A DNA stretch of 59,691 nucleotides, taken from the NCBI RefSeq assembly GCF_003364195.1, contig NZ_NXLQ01000012.1, positions 1-59,691 on the forward strand. Reading direction: 5' to 3'. This DNA comes from Helicobacter didelphidarum (GTDB lineage Bacteria; Campylobacterota; Campylobacteria; Campylobacterales; Helicobacteraceae). The translations under genes were made by a program, and so were the position numbers. Under the pieces are notes generated by a model. It was not told the DNA's origin. It worked only from the letters and a program-made list of their open reading frames with translations, and did not search any database. Below, piece after piece: positions 35,458 through 46,251 of this stretch (within the stretch, counting starts at the first letter, position 1; every line of letters starts with the position of its first letter).

Positions 35458-38400
35458 TCTTGTGGTAAATGTTCCACTACTTTATTTACTGCAGTATCTA
35501 CAGCATTATCAATTGTTCGTTGTGTGAAGTCTTTTATTTCTTTTTTAATGGTTTTTTCAGGATCGTATTTAAAATCATTCCATTTACCTAGAGTCTCTAT
35601 ATTGGCAATTTCAGTGTGATCTCTGTCACTTCTATTTACATAACTATCTATTTTAGTATCAAGATTTATATTCTTAGATATACTAGAGTGTGTAACGCTC
35701 AAATTAGGCTCTGGTAAGATTATGGTATCTTGTGTAAATAAAGTATGTGATGATGAATTCACTGTATCACTGCTAGATACAGAATTAGCAGTGATATTTC
35801 CACTATTACCTTCTATATATGCCCCTTTTAAGTTAATATTGCCTGCTATCATATTTATAAAATTTGAAGCAATGCCACTTTGACTATTCACACCATTTTC
35901 GTGTCCAAAATATCCACTACCCGTCATATTCTGATAACTTTTTAAATTCTCTGTCGTGCCGACAGCTATATCAAAACCAGCACCATATCGAGAATCTTTT
36001 TTACTTGTAATATTGAGATTTCCTCCTATATTAGCATTTAGTGTATAAGAGTTGATATTACCACCATTTATATTGACATCGCTTTTTGTATTAATGGATA
36101 AATTATTTGAATTTATCGCTGCATTATTGTTGGTTGCTTTATATGAAGCATCAAGACTTATATATGTATCACGTTCTGTATCATGTAATGTAACAGAATC
36201 AAAGTCAGGTTTAAAACCGATTGCCACAGATTTATCTTGTGTTGATTCGATATTTAAGGTATTTGTCGTAATACTTGCATTGTTTGCATTGATACTTGAG
36301 CCTTGCAATGTGGTATCATTATTTACATTAAGCGTCAAATTGTTCGCACTTACGCTAGAGCCTACATATTTTGGAGTCCAATGATAATTTGCATGAGTAA
36401 GACCATGTGCTTTACTCCCATCCCAAGGGACAACCATTTCTCCACTTGAATCAATTCCAATATCATAACCAGAATATTTTACACTAAGTATTTTCATATT
36501 ATCTGTTTGTATCGTAGCATTATCTTTTGCAACTAAGTTTGAGCCTATGATAGTAGTGTCGCCTTTTGCTACAAGATTTAAATTATTTGCATACATATTT
36601 GAAGCGACATTGCTTTTAGCATCTAAACCATCATACTTAAGACTACCACCAAGAGAGGTTTCAGAGCCATCATAGCCAATGTTAGCCTTGATACTGCCTG
36701 TATGGCTATTGATTGTATCTGTCTCATTTTTTAAAGTAAAATTATTTGTATGTATATTAGCATCATTTTTTACTATAAAGTTAGAGCCTGTTATAGTTGT
36801 ATCTCCTGTGGTAGTTAAATTTAATGATCCTAATTGGAGATTAGATTGTGTGTTGGTAGTATCTTTTGAGATTAATAAATCATAATTCCCGCCCAAAGAC
36901 ATAGAGAATCCACTAGCACCTATACCAAATCCAGCATTTGCACCGCCACTATGATTGTTTTTAGTTTGTTCATGTGTAGCACTTGCAACATTAAAATTAT
37001 TTGTTTGTATATCTGCTGTGTCTTTTACTGATAGATTAGATCCTGTTATAGTTGTATCTCCTGTGGTAGTTAGCTTGAGATTATTAGCATTAAAGTTAGA
37101 GCTATGCGAACTTGCATTTGTTTCATTTGTGCCATTATATTTATAGCTAGTATCCATGCCAAAATCATATCCGCCATTATATGTTAGCTTTGCTCCTATA
37201 TCAAAGTTATGTTTATCTATATCAGTTTCACTTGTATTTGTAGCATCTGCTAGCTCAAAGCTTGTCGCTGTAATTTCCGCATTATTCGTATCGATATTTG
37301 AGCCTTTTATACTAGCATTATTTTTAGCATTTATTGATAAATTATTAGATTCTATATGGGAACTTTTATTAGCAGTAGTGTTGGTATCCTTATTCTCATT
37401 TTTATATCCATATCCTGCAGTGAGGCTAACACCTGTATCTTGAGCTTTTGTTCCAGCACCAATTCCTATACTTACTTCTACTGTATGCTCTGATTCTTGA
37501 GTATTATTCTGATTTTTTTGCTCTTTTGCGGAGATATTCACATTCTCGCCACTTAGGGCTATATCATTTCCTTTGAGATTTGAGCCTATGATGTTAGTGT
37601 CATTGTTTGAAGCAATAGTGATATTACCTCCTGTGAGATTTGGGCTAGATGCGGTCGTATCAAATATATTTTCTGTTGTTGTGCGATTAATATGAGTAAA
37701 GCCTGCTTTTAGTCCGATAGAAATATCTTGAGATTTTAGTTCAGAAGCCAAATCTATACTACCTACTGCTGCTTTACCAAGATTTTCTTTAATAGTTTCT
37801 ACTGCTTTATCTACGCCCTTAACTTCAAACCCTATCCCAAATCGATTGGAGGTAAAATCTGTCGTTGTTTTTGTTGTTATCTCGTTATCTAAAGACTCTA
37901 TAGAGACATCTTTCCCAGAGAGTGCAAGGGTTCCATTTGTAGAGTCTGCATTGAGATCACTTGATTGGATAGCGAGACTCTCACCTGCATTCATAGTGAT
38001 ATTGTTTGCATTGATAGAGGCGTTATTATGAGTATTTGCTGTTTGATTCTCATGTATCTTTGTCGTATCCTTACCTACACTCATGCGATAATATCCATCG
38101 TCTTTGCTAAACTTTAGCCCGCTTGTCTCTATCTTTGTATCAGTTATGATATTGTGCGTATCTGCACGATTACTTAGCAAGAGATCTCCATCTGCATTCA
38201 TAGTAACAGAATCCGCATTTGCATTGAGATTATAGGCGTTTATATCATTGTTTGCATTGATTGAGATAGCATTCCCGCTGAAGTTAGAGGCAAGATTTGT
38301 GCTTTGAGAATCTTTTGTAACCTCTGTCGTAGTGGTTTTGGATAAAAACTCACTAGTAGTCGTAGTTGTTTGTGTTTGTGAAAAGCTTGTATCTTTTGCT

Positions 38401-40973
38401 GTATCTATCGTGATATTTTGCCCAGCATTTAATGCAAGGGTATCTTTTGCTTCTATATTTGTAGAGATGAGATTCATATCTCCTGTTGTCTCAAGTAAGA
38501 CATTGTTCCCTTTGATTGAGCTTCCAATATTTGTTGTACTCTTGTATGTTGCGACAGAATCACTATAGTTATTATGTGTAGCAAGCGTATCGATTGTAAG
38601 CGTATCGCTTTTGAGTAAAACACTCTCTTGTGCATTGAGGTTTGCACCTGTGATATGCGTATTGTTTGCATTGATTGAGATGGCATTCCCCTCAATGCTC
38701 GCAAGCGATCCAAGTGTAGTATTGCTTGAAGTGCTTTCTGTATATTGTGCTAATGGTGATTGCGATTTACCCGTTAAGTAACTCCATATATCAGATCTAT
38801 ATCCTACTTGATTTGCACTATTGCTTATCGTGCTAGAGGAGATATTGACATCTTTTGCAGTGATATTGACTTCATTTCCTTTGAGTTTCCCACCATTTTG
38901 TGTAAAAGATTCTGCATTGAGATTGAGTCCCTCCATCGAGACTATCTTACCATTTTCATTGATGATAAAGTCTGCGTTTACCATCATATTTTTATCAGAG
39001 CTAAGCTTTGATGAATTCAATATATTTTGAGAATCTATATGTATATTATTTGCAGAAATACCACTTTGCAATGCAATGTCTTTGGAGTTAAGATTCTGTA
39101 ATTTTTCTTTATATTTGGTTTGAGAGAATAAAGATTTATCGTTGATTTCTGCTAAGGAATTTTTGGGTGTGATATAGAGATAATCTTGTATCTCATCTAT
39201 GGTTGTAAAATGAAGGCTTTTTAAATGGTTTTGGAATCCCTCTGATAGAATAAATTTCCCATAGTGATTTTGATACAATGGAGCTTGCAAAGAGCTTGAG
39301 CTATCAAGGGCTGTGAGGAGAGAATTGATCGAGTTTATCTCTATTGTATTAAGGCTAGGATTTGGTGCGACAAAATCAAGTAGTGTATATTCATTTGCAC
39401 GAGTGAACTTAGAAGTAGTATAAGTGCTACTACAAAACCAATCTTGACTTATATGTTCTAGCAACCATACGCATTTACCATATCGATTATATGTTGTAGC
39501 CTTGCCATTTTCATAGCTTACAATCTCTCGTAATTCCGGAGCGATATTAGTAAAATTCGTCGCATAGTTTTTAAAAGAATCTTTTGCATGGATAATGCCT
39601 GTATCATTGGTAAAATCCTCTGCCTCAATAGTGATATTTCTCCCTAAAAGGATACTTGGGGAATAGGTCGCCTCATTGATATATTCTTGTGAAGTAACAA
39701 TAGTATATTTATATTGAGAATCTGAAGGCTTTTGAACATTATTAATAGTAGGATGCCATGAATTAAATTTCTCTGTTGTAATAACTTTTTTCTCAATATC
39801 AGCGAAACCTTTATTGAGGATTGTATCTGCCTTGAGATATATATCGTTTTGCGCATGGATAATAGAGTTATTCTCAATGCTTCCTGCTTGTATGTCAATA
39901 TTCGATTCCGAATAAATAAGAGGTGCAAATTGTTTTTTTGTATCCTCTTTGTCTGCATTCTCTGTATCAAGGAGAATATCTGTATTTTGTCCATTTTGCA
40001 CTTGTGAAATAGTTGTAATGTCAATAGGCTTTGAAATCTCTATCTTTCCATCTGCACGCAAGACAAATCCATTATCACCATTATTTTGTGAAGCGGTGCT
40101 TGCTATCATACCAGAGTTCCTAATCCCTACACCCTCATCTGTTGCTACAATAAATATCTTATTTGATAAAATACTACCAAGATATGCGACATCAAGGGCT
40201 AGTGCGTTTTCTGTCTCATTATTATCAAGCTTGATAGGTTTATAAAGTAATGCAACAGGAGAAAAACTGACTTGATTTGATCCAAGTAATATCCTTAGAT
40301 TCTGTGCTTGAAGTGAATCTTTTACACTCATGCTTTTTGCAAGGAGAGTAAGACTTGCGACATTTTTTGCATCAAGTGCTTCTACGATAATATCACCTCG
40401 TTTTATATTAAGAAAAATGGGAGTAGAATTTGTATATTCCTTGAGCGAATTTAATCGCTCTAACTCTTCTTTACTCAAACTACCAGTGCTTAGGGTTACA
40501 TTCCCTGCATTGATGAAACCACATCCTTGACAAGTAATACCATTTGGATTTGCTAAAAGCATGTCTGCTTTGCTCCCAGCTATCTCTAAATAACCAAGTA
40601 ATTGGGAGAGATTTCCTCCTGTTACTTGATTGAGTATAAGTCTTGCAGTTGCGGAATCTAAATTTGGATTGGAGTTAATAAATCCTGCGAGTTGCGTATT
40701 ACCTAGTGCTTCTTGTGCTAAGATATTATTTAAGATAGCACCATCTTGACCGACATTAAATTCATGATAGAAATTATTAGAGATACCCGCTTGATTTGGC
40801 TTAGCGATATTTACTATATCGATATTATTATCTGATTGAGTGAGAGTTGGGTTAATATTGGTTTGAGTTGTATCAATCACGATTTGACTTGCAAAAAGAG
40901 CTTGAGAAGCTATGATTGAAAAAACATTTACTATTGTTATTGTCTTTTTTATAAAGGGAGTAAAAATTACCAT
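35445..40973 (-). CDS. TpsA filamentous-hemagglutinin-like secreted protein
   Basis: The 1842-residue exoprotein has a signal peptide (IVNVFSIIASQALFA), then the two-partner secretion domain (about residues 30-260) with HEFNVGQDGAILNN, LNQVTGGNLSQLLGYLEI and the hallmark LLANPNGITCQGCGFINAG. The long central part (about 550-1750) is a beta-helix of hemagglutinin-type repeats; units such as TTTGDTTITGSN recur near residues 1300-1480. It should be exported by the TpsB at 30552. There is no VENN pretoxin motif or toxin-like C-terminus, so it looks like an adhesin or a truncated effector rather than a complete CdiA. Its last codons lie in a duplicated OMP leader. Confidence 0.93.
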   Translation of the reverse strand: MVIFTPFIKKTITIVNVFSIIASQALFASQIVIDTTQTNINPTLTQSDNNIDIVNIAKPNQAGISNNFYHEFNVGQDGAILNNILAQEALGNTQLAGFINSNPNLDSATARLILNQVTGGNLSQLLGYLEIAGSKADMLLANPNGITCQGCGFINAGNVTLSTGSLSKEELERLNSLKEYTNSTPIFLNIKRGDIIVEALDAKNVASLTLLAKSMSVKDSLQAQNLRILLGSNQVSFSPVALLYKPIKLDNNETENALALDVAYLGSILSNKIFIVATDEGVGIRNSGMIASTASQNNGDNGFVLRADGKIEISKPIDITTISQVQNGQNTDILLDTENADKEDTKKQFAPLIYSESNIDIQAGSIENNSIIHAQNDIYLKADTILNKGFADIEKKVITTEKFNSWHPTINNVQKPSDSQYKYTIVTSQEYINEATYSPSILLGRNITIEAEDFTNDTGIIHAKDSFKNYATNFTNIAPELREIVSYENGKATTYNRYGKCVWLLEHISQDWFCSSTYTTSKFTRANEYTLLDFVAPNPSLNTIEINSINSLLTALDSSSSLQAPLYQNHYGKFILSEGFQNHLKSLHFTTIDEIQDYLYITPKNSLAEINDKSLFSQTKYKEKLQNLNSKDIALQSGISANNIHIDSQNILNSSKLSSDKNMMVNADFIINENGKIVSMEGLNLNAESFTQNGGKLKGNEVNITAKDVNISSSTISNSANQVGYRSDIWSYLTGKSQSPLAQYTESTSSNTTLGSLASIEGNAISINANNTHITGANLNAQESVLLKSDTLTIDTLATHNNYSDSVATYKSTTNIGSSIKGNNVLLETTGDMNLISTNIEAKDTLALNAGQNITIDTAKDTSFSQTQTTTTTSEFLSKTTTTEVTKDSQSTNLASNFSGNAISINANNDINAYNLNANADSVTMNADGDLLLSNRADTHNIITDTKIETSGLKFSKDDGYYRMSVGKDTTKIHENQTANTHNNASINANNITMNAGESLAIQSSDLNADSTNGTLALSGKDVSIESLDNEITTKTTTDFTSNRFGIGFEVKGVDKAVETIKENLGKAAVGSIDLASELKSQDISIGLKAGFTHINRTTTENIFDTTASSPNLTGGNITIASNNDTNIIGSNLKGNDIALSGENVNISAKEQKNQNNTQESEHTVEVSIGIGAGTKAQDTGVSLTAGYGYKNENKDTNTTANKSSHIESNNLSINAKNNASIKGSNIDTNNAEITATSFELADATNTSETDIDKHNFDIGAKLTYNGGYDFGMDTSYKYNGTNETNASSHSSNFNANNLKLTTTGDTTITGSNLSVKDTADIQTNNFNVASATHEQTKNNHSGGANAGFGIGASGFSMSLGGNYDLLISKDTTNTQSNLQLGSLNLTTTGDTTITGSNFIVKNDANIHTNNFTLKNETDTINSHTGSIKANIGYDGSETSLGGSLKYDGLDAKSNVASNMYANNLNLVAKGDTTIIGSNLVAKDNATIQTDNMKILSVKYSGYDIGIDSSGEMVVPWDGSKAHGLTHANYHWTPKYVGSSVSANNLTLNVNNDTTLQGSSINANNASITTNTLNIESTQDKSVAIGFKPDFDSVTLHDTERDTYISLDASYKATNNNAAINSNNLSINTKSDVNINGGNINSYTLNANIGGNLNITSKKDSRYGAGFDIAVGTTENLKSYQNMTGSGYFGHENGVNSQSGIASNFINMIAGNINLKGAYIEGNSGNITANSVSSSDTVNSSSHTLFTQDTIILPEPNLSVTHSSISKNINLDTKIDSYVNRSDRDHTEIANIETLGKWNDFKYDPEKTIKKEIKDFTQRTIDNAVDTAVNKVVEHLPQDSNQ

Positions 40974-41307
40974 AGAGAATCCTTTCTAAACAAAAACTAT
41001 TATTTTAAAAATTTTACTCTTTGGTAAGTTATTTCTACCTTAAAACAAAAAATGTATATTCAATAAGTCTGAAAAAATATATAAAAGTTACTATTTGTTA
41101 CGATACTAATATTATGAAAATTATGAAAATTATGATTTTAAGCATATAAAAATATACATTTAATAAAAATAACTTATGTGTTTATTCCATTGACTTTACA
41201 ATTATTATCAAAATAAATCAAAAACCTTAATTATACAAAAATACCCTAAAATGCAACATTTGTTTAAGTAGAGAAATAAAATACATTATACAACATGAAT
41301 CAAAGTC
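40974..41307. other. intergenic region upstream of tpsA
   Basis: About 330 bp of extremely AT-rich DNA. It must hold the tpsA promoter. A short tandem repeat (ATTATGAAA, three near copies, about 41110-41135) is visible. No gene or RNA recognised. Confidence 0.5.
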
Positions 41308-42315
41308 CTAAGCTTTAGAATCATAATTTTGTATGACTTGCATTTGAGTATTTTCTAAAATTTTTATGATGACATTCACAAATAATTCATTAATATCCAT
41401 AATATCTTCAATCTCATCCAAAGAGAGTTTAAAAGTATTATTCCCCACAATCTGTAAAAAAAGGCTTTGATCTGGCTTTGTGGCAATATCAATGAATGTA
41501 GAAACTAGCTTAGACAAAGCTTGTTCATTATCTTTTGTGATTTTAGAATCTGTTTTAATATTTCCAGAAATTTGATAAGAATTTTGCAAAAATGATAAAT
41601 AATCTTCAAATAATGCAGAATCTTGTATTGTGCGATAATTTTTATCATTTTGTGAATTTTCATTTTGTGCAATGCGTTGTTCTCTTTTATAAAGATCAAA
41701 AAGAATTGTATGTAAAGAATAACTTTTTAATCTCAAAGTTGCTTTTTTAATTTGTATAAAATATTTATTTTTCCAATCTTCTTGTTTTTCTGCCAATGGT
41801 TGAATAAATAATTCATGTTCTCTATTAAGTGCTTCAAGTGTTGTATTTACTTGATTATAAAGTGTATGAAAGGTTTTAAAATCAGCGTCTATTTCAATTT
41901 CATATACATTTGAATGTAAATTACACGAAAGATTCACTAATAAAACATTTTGTTTTATATCTTTTGACTTTTTTAATTCTGAAAAATCAGTGCAAAGAAT
42001 TGATTGTGGCATGAGTGAAGAGAGATTATATCCCTCAAAGTTTAAATCTTTTGTTTCCAGAGTATAGGAACGAGTTTTCTTAAGAACATTCTTATTTAAT
42101 AGAACATTAAATTCAAAATTTTTAACAAGCACACCCTCAATCCATTCCACATTTTGAACATTACACATTGCTTTGACATTATCACCTTGACACTTTATAG
42201 CAGGAGAAATCTCTTGCGTTTGTGTAATAGCATATTCATATACACTTTCTTTTGCCAATAACATCACACTATAAGAAAAAAATACGATAATATAAAAAAA
42301 TCGTGTAATTTTCAT
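41308..42315 (-). CDS. periplasmic or surface hypothetical protein
   Basis: The 335-residue protein has a signal peptide (FFYIIVFFSYSVMLLA) and otherwise no membrane segment. Four cysteines are in the N-terminal half (IKCQGDNVKAMC, ILCTDF, NLSCNL), suggesting two disulfides. The C-terminal half is helical, Lys/Glu/Gln-rich. I do not recognise a family. It follows the FliK-like gene on the same strand with a 140-bp gap and is not obviously part of the tpsA operon. Confidence 0.6.
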   Translation of the reverse strand: MKITRFFYIIVFFSYSVMLLAKESVYEYAITQTQEISPAIKCQGDNVKAMCNVQNVEWIEGVLVKNFEFNVLLNKNVLKKTRSYTLETKDLNFEGYNLSSLMPQSILCTDFSELKKSKDIKQNVLLVNLSCNLHSNVYEIEIDADFKTFHTLYNQVNTTLEALNREHELFIQPLAEKQEDWKNKYFIQIKKATLRLKSYSLHTILFDLYKREQRIAQNENSQNDKNYRTIQDSALFEDYLSFLQNSYQISGNIKTDSKITKDNEQALSKLVSTFIDIATKPDQSLFLQIVGNNTFKLSLDEIEDIMDINELFVNVIIKILENTQMQVIQNYDSKA

Positions 42316-42456
42316 TTTATCCCCTTATTCATAGCTTTGCAAGATTCAAACAAATCAAAATTCATTCTTTTATCAATATTCTATTGTGGAATAGTTCTAA
42401 CATTGTAACATAAGTTTTTATATTTTCTTTCTGGTTTTATATAAGAAAATACACCC

Positions 42457-43221
42457 TCAACCTTTTAGATTCAGAATATATGAAGGCTCAAAACTACTAA
42501 GATCCCATAAAGGTATATTTTGTCCTACATCAATTTGAATATCGGAAAAACCTTTTAATTCATGCAGTGAATTGATTAAAAATCTTTGAATCTTTTCACT
42601 CATTACTTGTAGTCGCAAATTTATATCTCCTTGACTATCGCGTGAAACAATCCCACTAATTTCACCAAGATGAGGAAAGATACTATAAAACTCTAAAAAA
42701 TCTACCTGTTTTTTCATCTGCACAAGGTTATCTTTTCCATTACTATCTTGTATAACCATACTAAAAACACCATTTTGCAGGGCAATTAATAAATTTGATA
42801 ATTCTATAAATTCTTGCTTACTACTTGCTAATGGTAATCTTTCTAATAAAAAGTCTTTAAATACACTTTCGAGTTGCTTACCTCCATTTTGTGTCTCATT
42901 CAAAAGATCCTTTAAATCACTTGGATTTAATTTAAGCCTTGCATTATGGAGATTCTCAAGCATTTTTGGTTGTTTAATGAGGTCAGAGATAACAAGCCCA
43001 TCTTTCCCTTGTTTTACACTTGCCCAATAATTTGCACCAACACTTAATTCTTTATTACTCTGCGTTTCTATTACAAGCTTACCAAGCTGAACTAGATATT
43101 TATCCACACCCTTTTTATCAAGAATGCGTAATAACATAGGTAAAGTTGCATTTAATTCCTTATTTCCTTTGGTTGTTGCCATTTGACTAAGAAGATTCTG
43201 CAAATGTGCTGGTTGTATCAT
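42457..43221 (-). CDS. conserved hypothetical protein with FliK-like C-terminal segment
   Basis: Starting at the ATG at 43221, which has GAGGG 4 nt upstream, the 254-residue protein is cytoplasmic, helical and Leu-rich. Its C-terminal segment FPHLGEISGIVSRDSQGDIN followed by RLQVMSEKIQRFLINSL resembles the flagellar hook-length control C-terminal domain (PHLG-I-V-L then a helix acting on the secretion gate). I remember the gene next to fabZ in H. pylori (HP1377) as hypothetical. Assignment to FliK-like control of secretion is inference from pattern only. It is divergent from fabZ. Confidence 0.55.
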   Translation of the reverse strand: MIQPAHLQNLLSQMATTKGNKELNATLPMLLRILDKKGVDKYLVQLGKLVIETQSNKELSVGANYWASVKQGKDGLVISDLIKQPKMLENLHNARLKLNPSDLKDLLNETQNGGKQLESVFKDFLLERLPLASSKQEFIELSNLLIALQNGVFSMVIQDSNGKDNLVQMKKQVDFLEFYSIFPHLGEISGIVSRDSQGDINLRLQVMSEKIQRFLINSLHELKGFSDIQIDVGQNIPLWDLSSFEPSYILNLKG

Positions 43222-43564
43222 TGTTCCCTCATTCAAAAGCATATACAAAATAGTCTCATTAAATAAAAATTATAAAGTTACAATTTTCTATCTATAATAT
43301 CTTATCTTTATAGAATTTAAGAATATTTAAGCTAAAAAACACCAAAAATAATACTATATTGTATTATTATAATTTCTTTATTAAAAGTATCCAAAAGATT
43401 TTTAAAATCGAACAATAAAAAAATTATAGAGAATATATCGACATAATTTTTCCCAAGATTCAATAAAACTCATAAAAAAGTCACATGAATTGCAAAAAAT
43501 ACACTACTTTAAAAATAAATTGTGTTACAATTAGCAAAAAATTTTCTTTATACATGGATTTCTA
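43222..43564. other. divergent intergenic region upstream of fabZ
   Basis: About 340 bp, AT-rich. A TACAAT at 43526-43531 in the context TGTGTTACAAT may be the -10 of the fabZ-lpxA-clpX-mreBC set. Nothing else recognised. Confidence 0.45.
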
Positions 43565-44035
43565 ATGAGTGACCAACAAAATATAAATATCGATAAGATT
43601 ATGCAAGTTTTACCACATCGTTATCCAATGCTATTGGTAGATAGAGTTTTAGAATTACAAGCACACAAAACTATTATTGCTTACAAAAATGTAACAATTA
43701 ATGAGCAAGTTTTTATGGGGCATTTTCCTAAAGAACCGATTTATCCCGGTGTCATGATTATTGAGGGCATGGCACAAGCTGGTGGAATTTTAGCTTTTGT
43801 TAGCACTTGGGGTTTAGAATTTGATGCAAGTCAGAATAAAATTGTATATTTTATGACAATTGATAAGGTAAAATTTAGAGTTCCTGTTCGTCCAGGTGAT
43901 CGCCTAACCTATAAAATGAACGTTTTAAAGCAACGCAGTAATGTTTGGCAACTTGAAGGAAAAGCTTTTGTTGATGATGTATTAGTCAGTGAGGCAGAAC
44001 TCAAAGCCATGGTTACAGATTCACATAATAAATAA
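43565..44035 (+). CDS. fabZ: 3-hydroxyacyl-ACP dehydratase
   Basis: FabZ dehydrates 3-hydroxyacyl-ACP in fatty acid elongation. The 156-residue hot-dog protein has LPHRYPMLLVDRVLEL, the catalytic His in FMGHFPKEPIYPGV and the catalytic Glu in MIIEGMAQAGGIL. It ends with the expected strand SEAELKAMV. It starts a likely operon with lpxA and clpX and then mreB-mreC, the same order I remember from H. pylori HP1376-HP1372. Confidence 0.97.
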   Translation: MSDQQNINIDKIMQVLPHRYPMLLVDRVLELQAHKTIIAYKNVTINEQVFMGHFPKEPIYPGVMIIEGMAQAGGILAFVSTWGLEFDASQNKIVYFMTIDKVKFRVPVRPGDRLTYKMNVLKQRSNVWQLEGKAFVDDVLVSEAELKAMVTDSHNK

Positions 44036-44113
44036 TGAGTATTATATTATTTTCGATATTGCATTCAAATTCAAAATAATAAAGATAGATAAAAATTATA
44101 GGGGTAAAATGTA

Positions 44114-44947
44114 ATGAATGATTCCATAACGATTGATTCAAGTGCAAAAATTGCAAAAACAGCCATTATTGAAGGGAATGTAGAAATTGGTGCAAATGTT
44201 ATCATTGGTGATTATAGTGTCATTAAGGGCAATATCACGATTGGAGATGGAACATTTCTTTATAATAATGTAACAATCATGGGACATACAAAAATTGGAA
44301 AAGATAACAAAATTTTTCCTAATGCAGTGTTAGGAACACCACCACAAGATTTAAAGTATAATGGTGAAGATACAATCTTGAAAATTGGAGATAAAAATCT
44401 TATCCGTGAATCTTGCATGTTTAATCCCGGCACTGAAGGTGGAGGTGGGATTACAGAGATTGGCAATAATAATTTATTTATGGCATATGTGCATATTGCA
44501 CATGATTGTTTAGTTGGCGACAATAATATTCTTGCAAATAATGCAACTTTAGGAGGACATATTCACATTGAAAACTTTGTGAATATTGGTGGTATGACGC
44601 CCATTCACCAATTTGTTAAAATAGGAGAAGGTGCTATGGTTGCTGGTGCATCTGCACTTTCACAAGACATTCCACCGTATTGTATGGCAGAAGGTAATCG
44701 TGCAAAAATTATTGGACTTAATCGTTTTCGTATGAGAAAAATTATGGAAAGAGATGAGATTGATAGAATCAATACCCTCTATCGCCGTTTATTTTCAGGA
44801 ACGCAAAACTTAAAAGATCTTGCAACAATGGAGCTAGAAGTAGCAAAAAATTCTCCAGATATCAATAAAAGTGTTATTAAAATTTGTGAATTTATTTTAC
44901 AATCAGAAAGAGGGATACCCTATAAGAGAGGCGAATTAAATGAGTGA
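44114..44947 (+). CDS. lpxA: UDP-N-acetylglucosamine O-acyltransferase
   Basis: LpxA makes the first step of lipid A by moving a hydroxyacyl chain onto UDP-GlcNAc. The 277-residue protein is a left-handed beta-helix with hexapeptide repeats ([19 protein letters not shown]). The catalytic His is in [15 protein letters not shown], and [25 protein letters not shown] and the helical C-terminus follow. FabZ upstream supplies the competing acyl-ACP pool. Its end overlaps clpX by 8 bp. Confidence 0.97.
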   Translation: MNDSITIDSSAKIAKTAIIEGNVEIGANVIIGDYSVIKGNITIGDGTFLYNNVTIMGHTKIGKDNKIFPNAVLGTPPQDLKYNGEDTILKIGDKNLIRESCMFNPGTEGGGGITEIGNNNLFMAYVHIAHDCLVGDNNILANNATLGGHIHIENFVNIGGMTPIHQFVKIGEGAMVAGASALSQDIPPYCMAEGNRAKIIGLNRFRMRKIMERDEIDRINTLYRRLFSGTQNLKDLATMELEVAKNSPDINKSVIKICEFILQSERGIPYKRGELNE

Positions 44948-46220
44948 AATATGTAGTTTCTGTGGTAAAACAAAATCTAAACCAAATCCTATCGTATCAA
45001 GTAATGAAAAGATCACAGGCACAAAAGCCTATATTTGCAAAGCATGCACCGTATTTATTTATAAATCATTTTATGATGAAAAATCTCTTGCAAGCATTCA
45101 ATCTAATAGCCTTGAAGATGTCCCATCTCCAAAAGAATTAAAAGAATATTTGGATCAATATGTTGTCGGACAAGATCAGGCAAAGAAAGTTTTTAGTGTT
45201 GCCATTTATAATCACTATAAAAGATTACTACACCAACAAAAAGCAACAGAATCTCTCGACAATATTGTAAATGTAACAGATTTAGAAGAAAATGTAGAAT
45301 TATCAAAATCTAATATATTACTTATTGGTCCCACAGGTAGTGGAAAAACACTTATGGCGCAAACTTTAGCAAAATTTCTTGACATTCCAATAGCTATTTC
45401 AGACGCAACCTCACTCACTGAAGCTGGTTATGTTGGAGAAGATGTTGAAAATATCCTCACAAGACTCTTGCAGGCAGCAAACTACGATTTAAAACGTGCT
45501 GAAATGGGAATTGTTTTTATTGATGAGATTGATAAAATATCAAGACTTTCTGAAAATCGATCAATTACACGTGATGTATCAGGAGAGGGTGTACAACAAG
45601 CTCTCCTTAAAATTATTGAGGGAAGCATAGTAAATATTCCTCCAAAGGGTGGAAGAAAACACCCAAATCAAGAATTTGTTAAAATTGATACAAGCAATAT
45701 CCTTTTTATTTGTGGAGGTGCATTTGATGGATTAGAAGAAATCATAAAACGAAGGCTAGGTAAAAATGTTCTAGGGTTTGATTCTAATCCTAAGTCTGAA
45801 GTCACAAAAGACAATACTATACATCAAGTCGAAACAGATGATTTAGTGAGTTTTGGATTAATACCAGAGCTTATTGGGCGTCTGCATGTTATCGCAACTC
45901 TTGATTCCATAAGTAAAGAAGCAATGATTTCTATTCTTACAAAACCAAAAAATGCCTTAATTAAACAATACCAAAAACTTTTTGATATTGATGGTGCAAG
46001 GCTTATATTTGAAAACGATGCAATTGAGCGTATTGCGGAACTTGCAATGGAAAGAAAAACGGGTGCAAGAGGTCTGCGTGCAATTGTTGAGGACTTTAGC
46101 CTTGATGTAATGTTTGATTTACCAAACCTCAATGGATATGAAGTAATCATCACTCGCAAATGCGTTGATAAAATTGAAAAACCTATTTTAATCAAAAAAA
46201 AGAAGAGTAAAGTAGTTTAA
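44940..46220 (+). CDS. clpX: ATP-dependent Clp protease ATP-binding subunit ClpX
   Basis: ClpX unfolds tagged proteins and feeds them to ClpP. The 426-residue protein has the N-terminal zinc domain (CSFCGK ... CKACT), Walker [12 protein letters not shown], the loop [16 protein letters not shown], Walker [27 protein letters not shown]-like sequence ([20 protein letters not shown]), sensor 2 region [12 protein letters not shown], and a Lys-rich end. The start overlaps the lpxA stop by 8 bp. ClpP is not in the window. Confidence 0.97.
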   Translation: MSEICSFCGKTKSKPNPIVSSNEKITGTKAYICKACTVFIYKSFYDEKSLASIQSNSLEDVPSPKELKEYLDQYVVGQDQAKKVFSVAIYNHYKRLLHQQKATESLDNIVNVTDLEENVELSKSNILLIGPTGSGKTLMAQTLAKFLDIPIAISDATSLTEAGYVGEDVENILTRLLQAANYDLKRAEMGIVFIDEIDKISRLSENRSITRDVSGEGVQQALLKIIEGSIVNIPPKGGRKHPNQEFVKIDTSNILFICGGAFDGLEEIIKRRLGKNVLGFDSNPKSEVTKDNTIHQVETDDLVSFGLIPELIGRLHVIATLDSISKEAMISILTKPKNALIKQYQKLFDIDGARLIFENDAIERIAELAMERKTGARGLRAIVEDFSLDVMFDLPNLNGYEVIITRKCVDKIEKPILIKKKKSKVV

Positions 46221-46251
46221 TAAAAGAATAAAAAATAAGGAGATTTTTAAA

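Noticed and set aside
35445-36100. CDI toxin domain at the TpsA C-terminus
   Set aside because: No VENN motif, no cysteine or histidine cluster typical of known toxin tips and no immunity-like gene directly downstream; the next gene is an OMP.
36052-38568. Several plus-strand frames inside tpsA
   Set aside because: They mirror the repetitive tpsA codons on the opposite strand and have no ribosome-binding sites.
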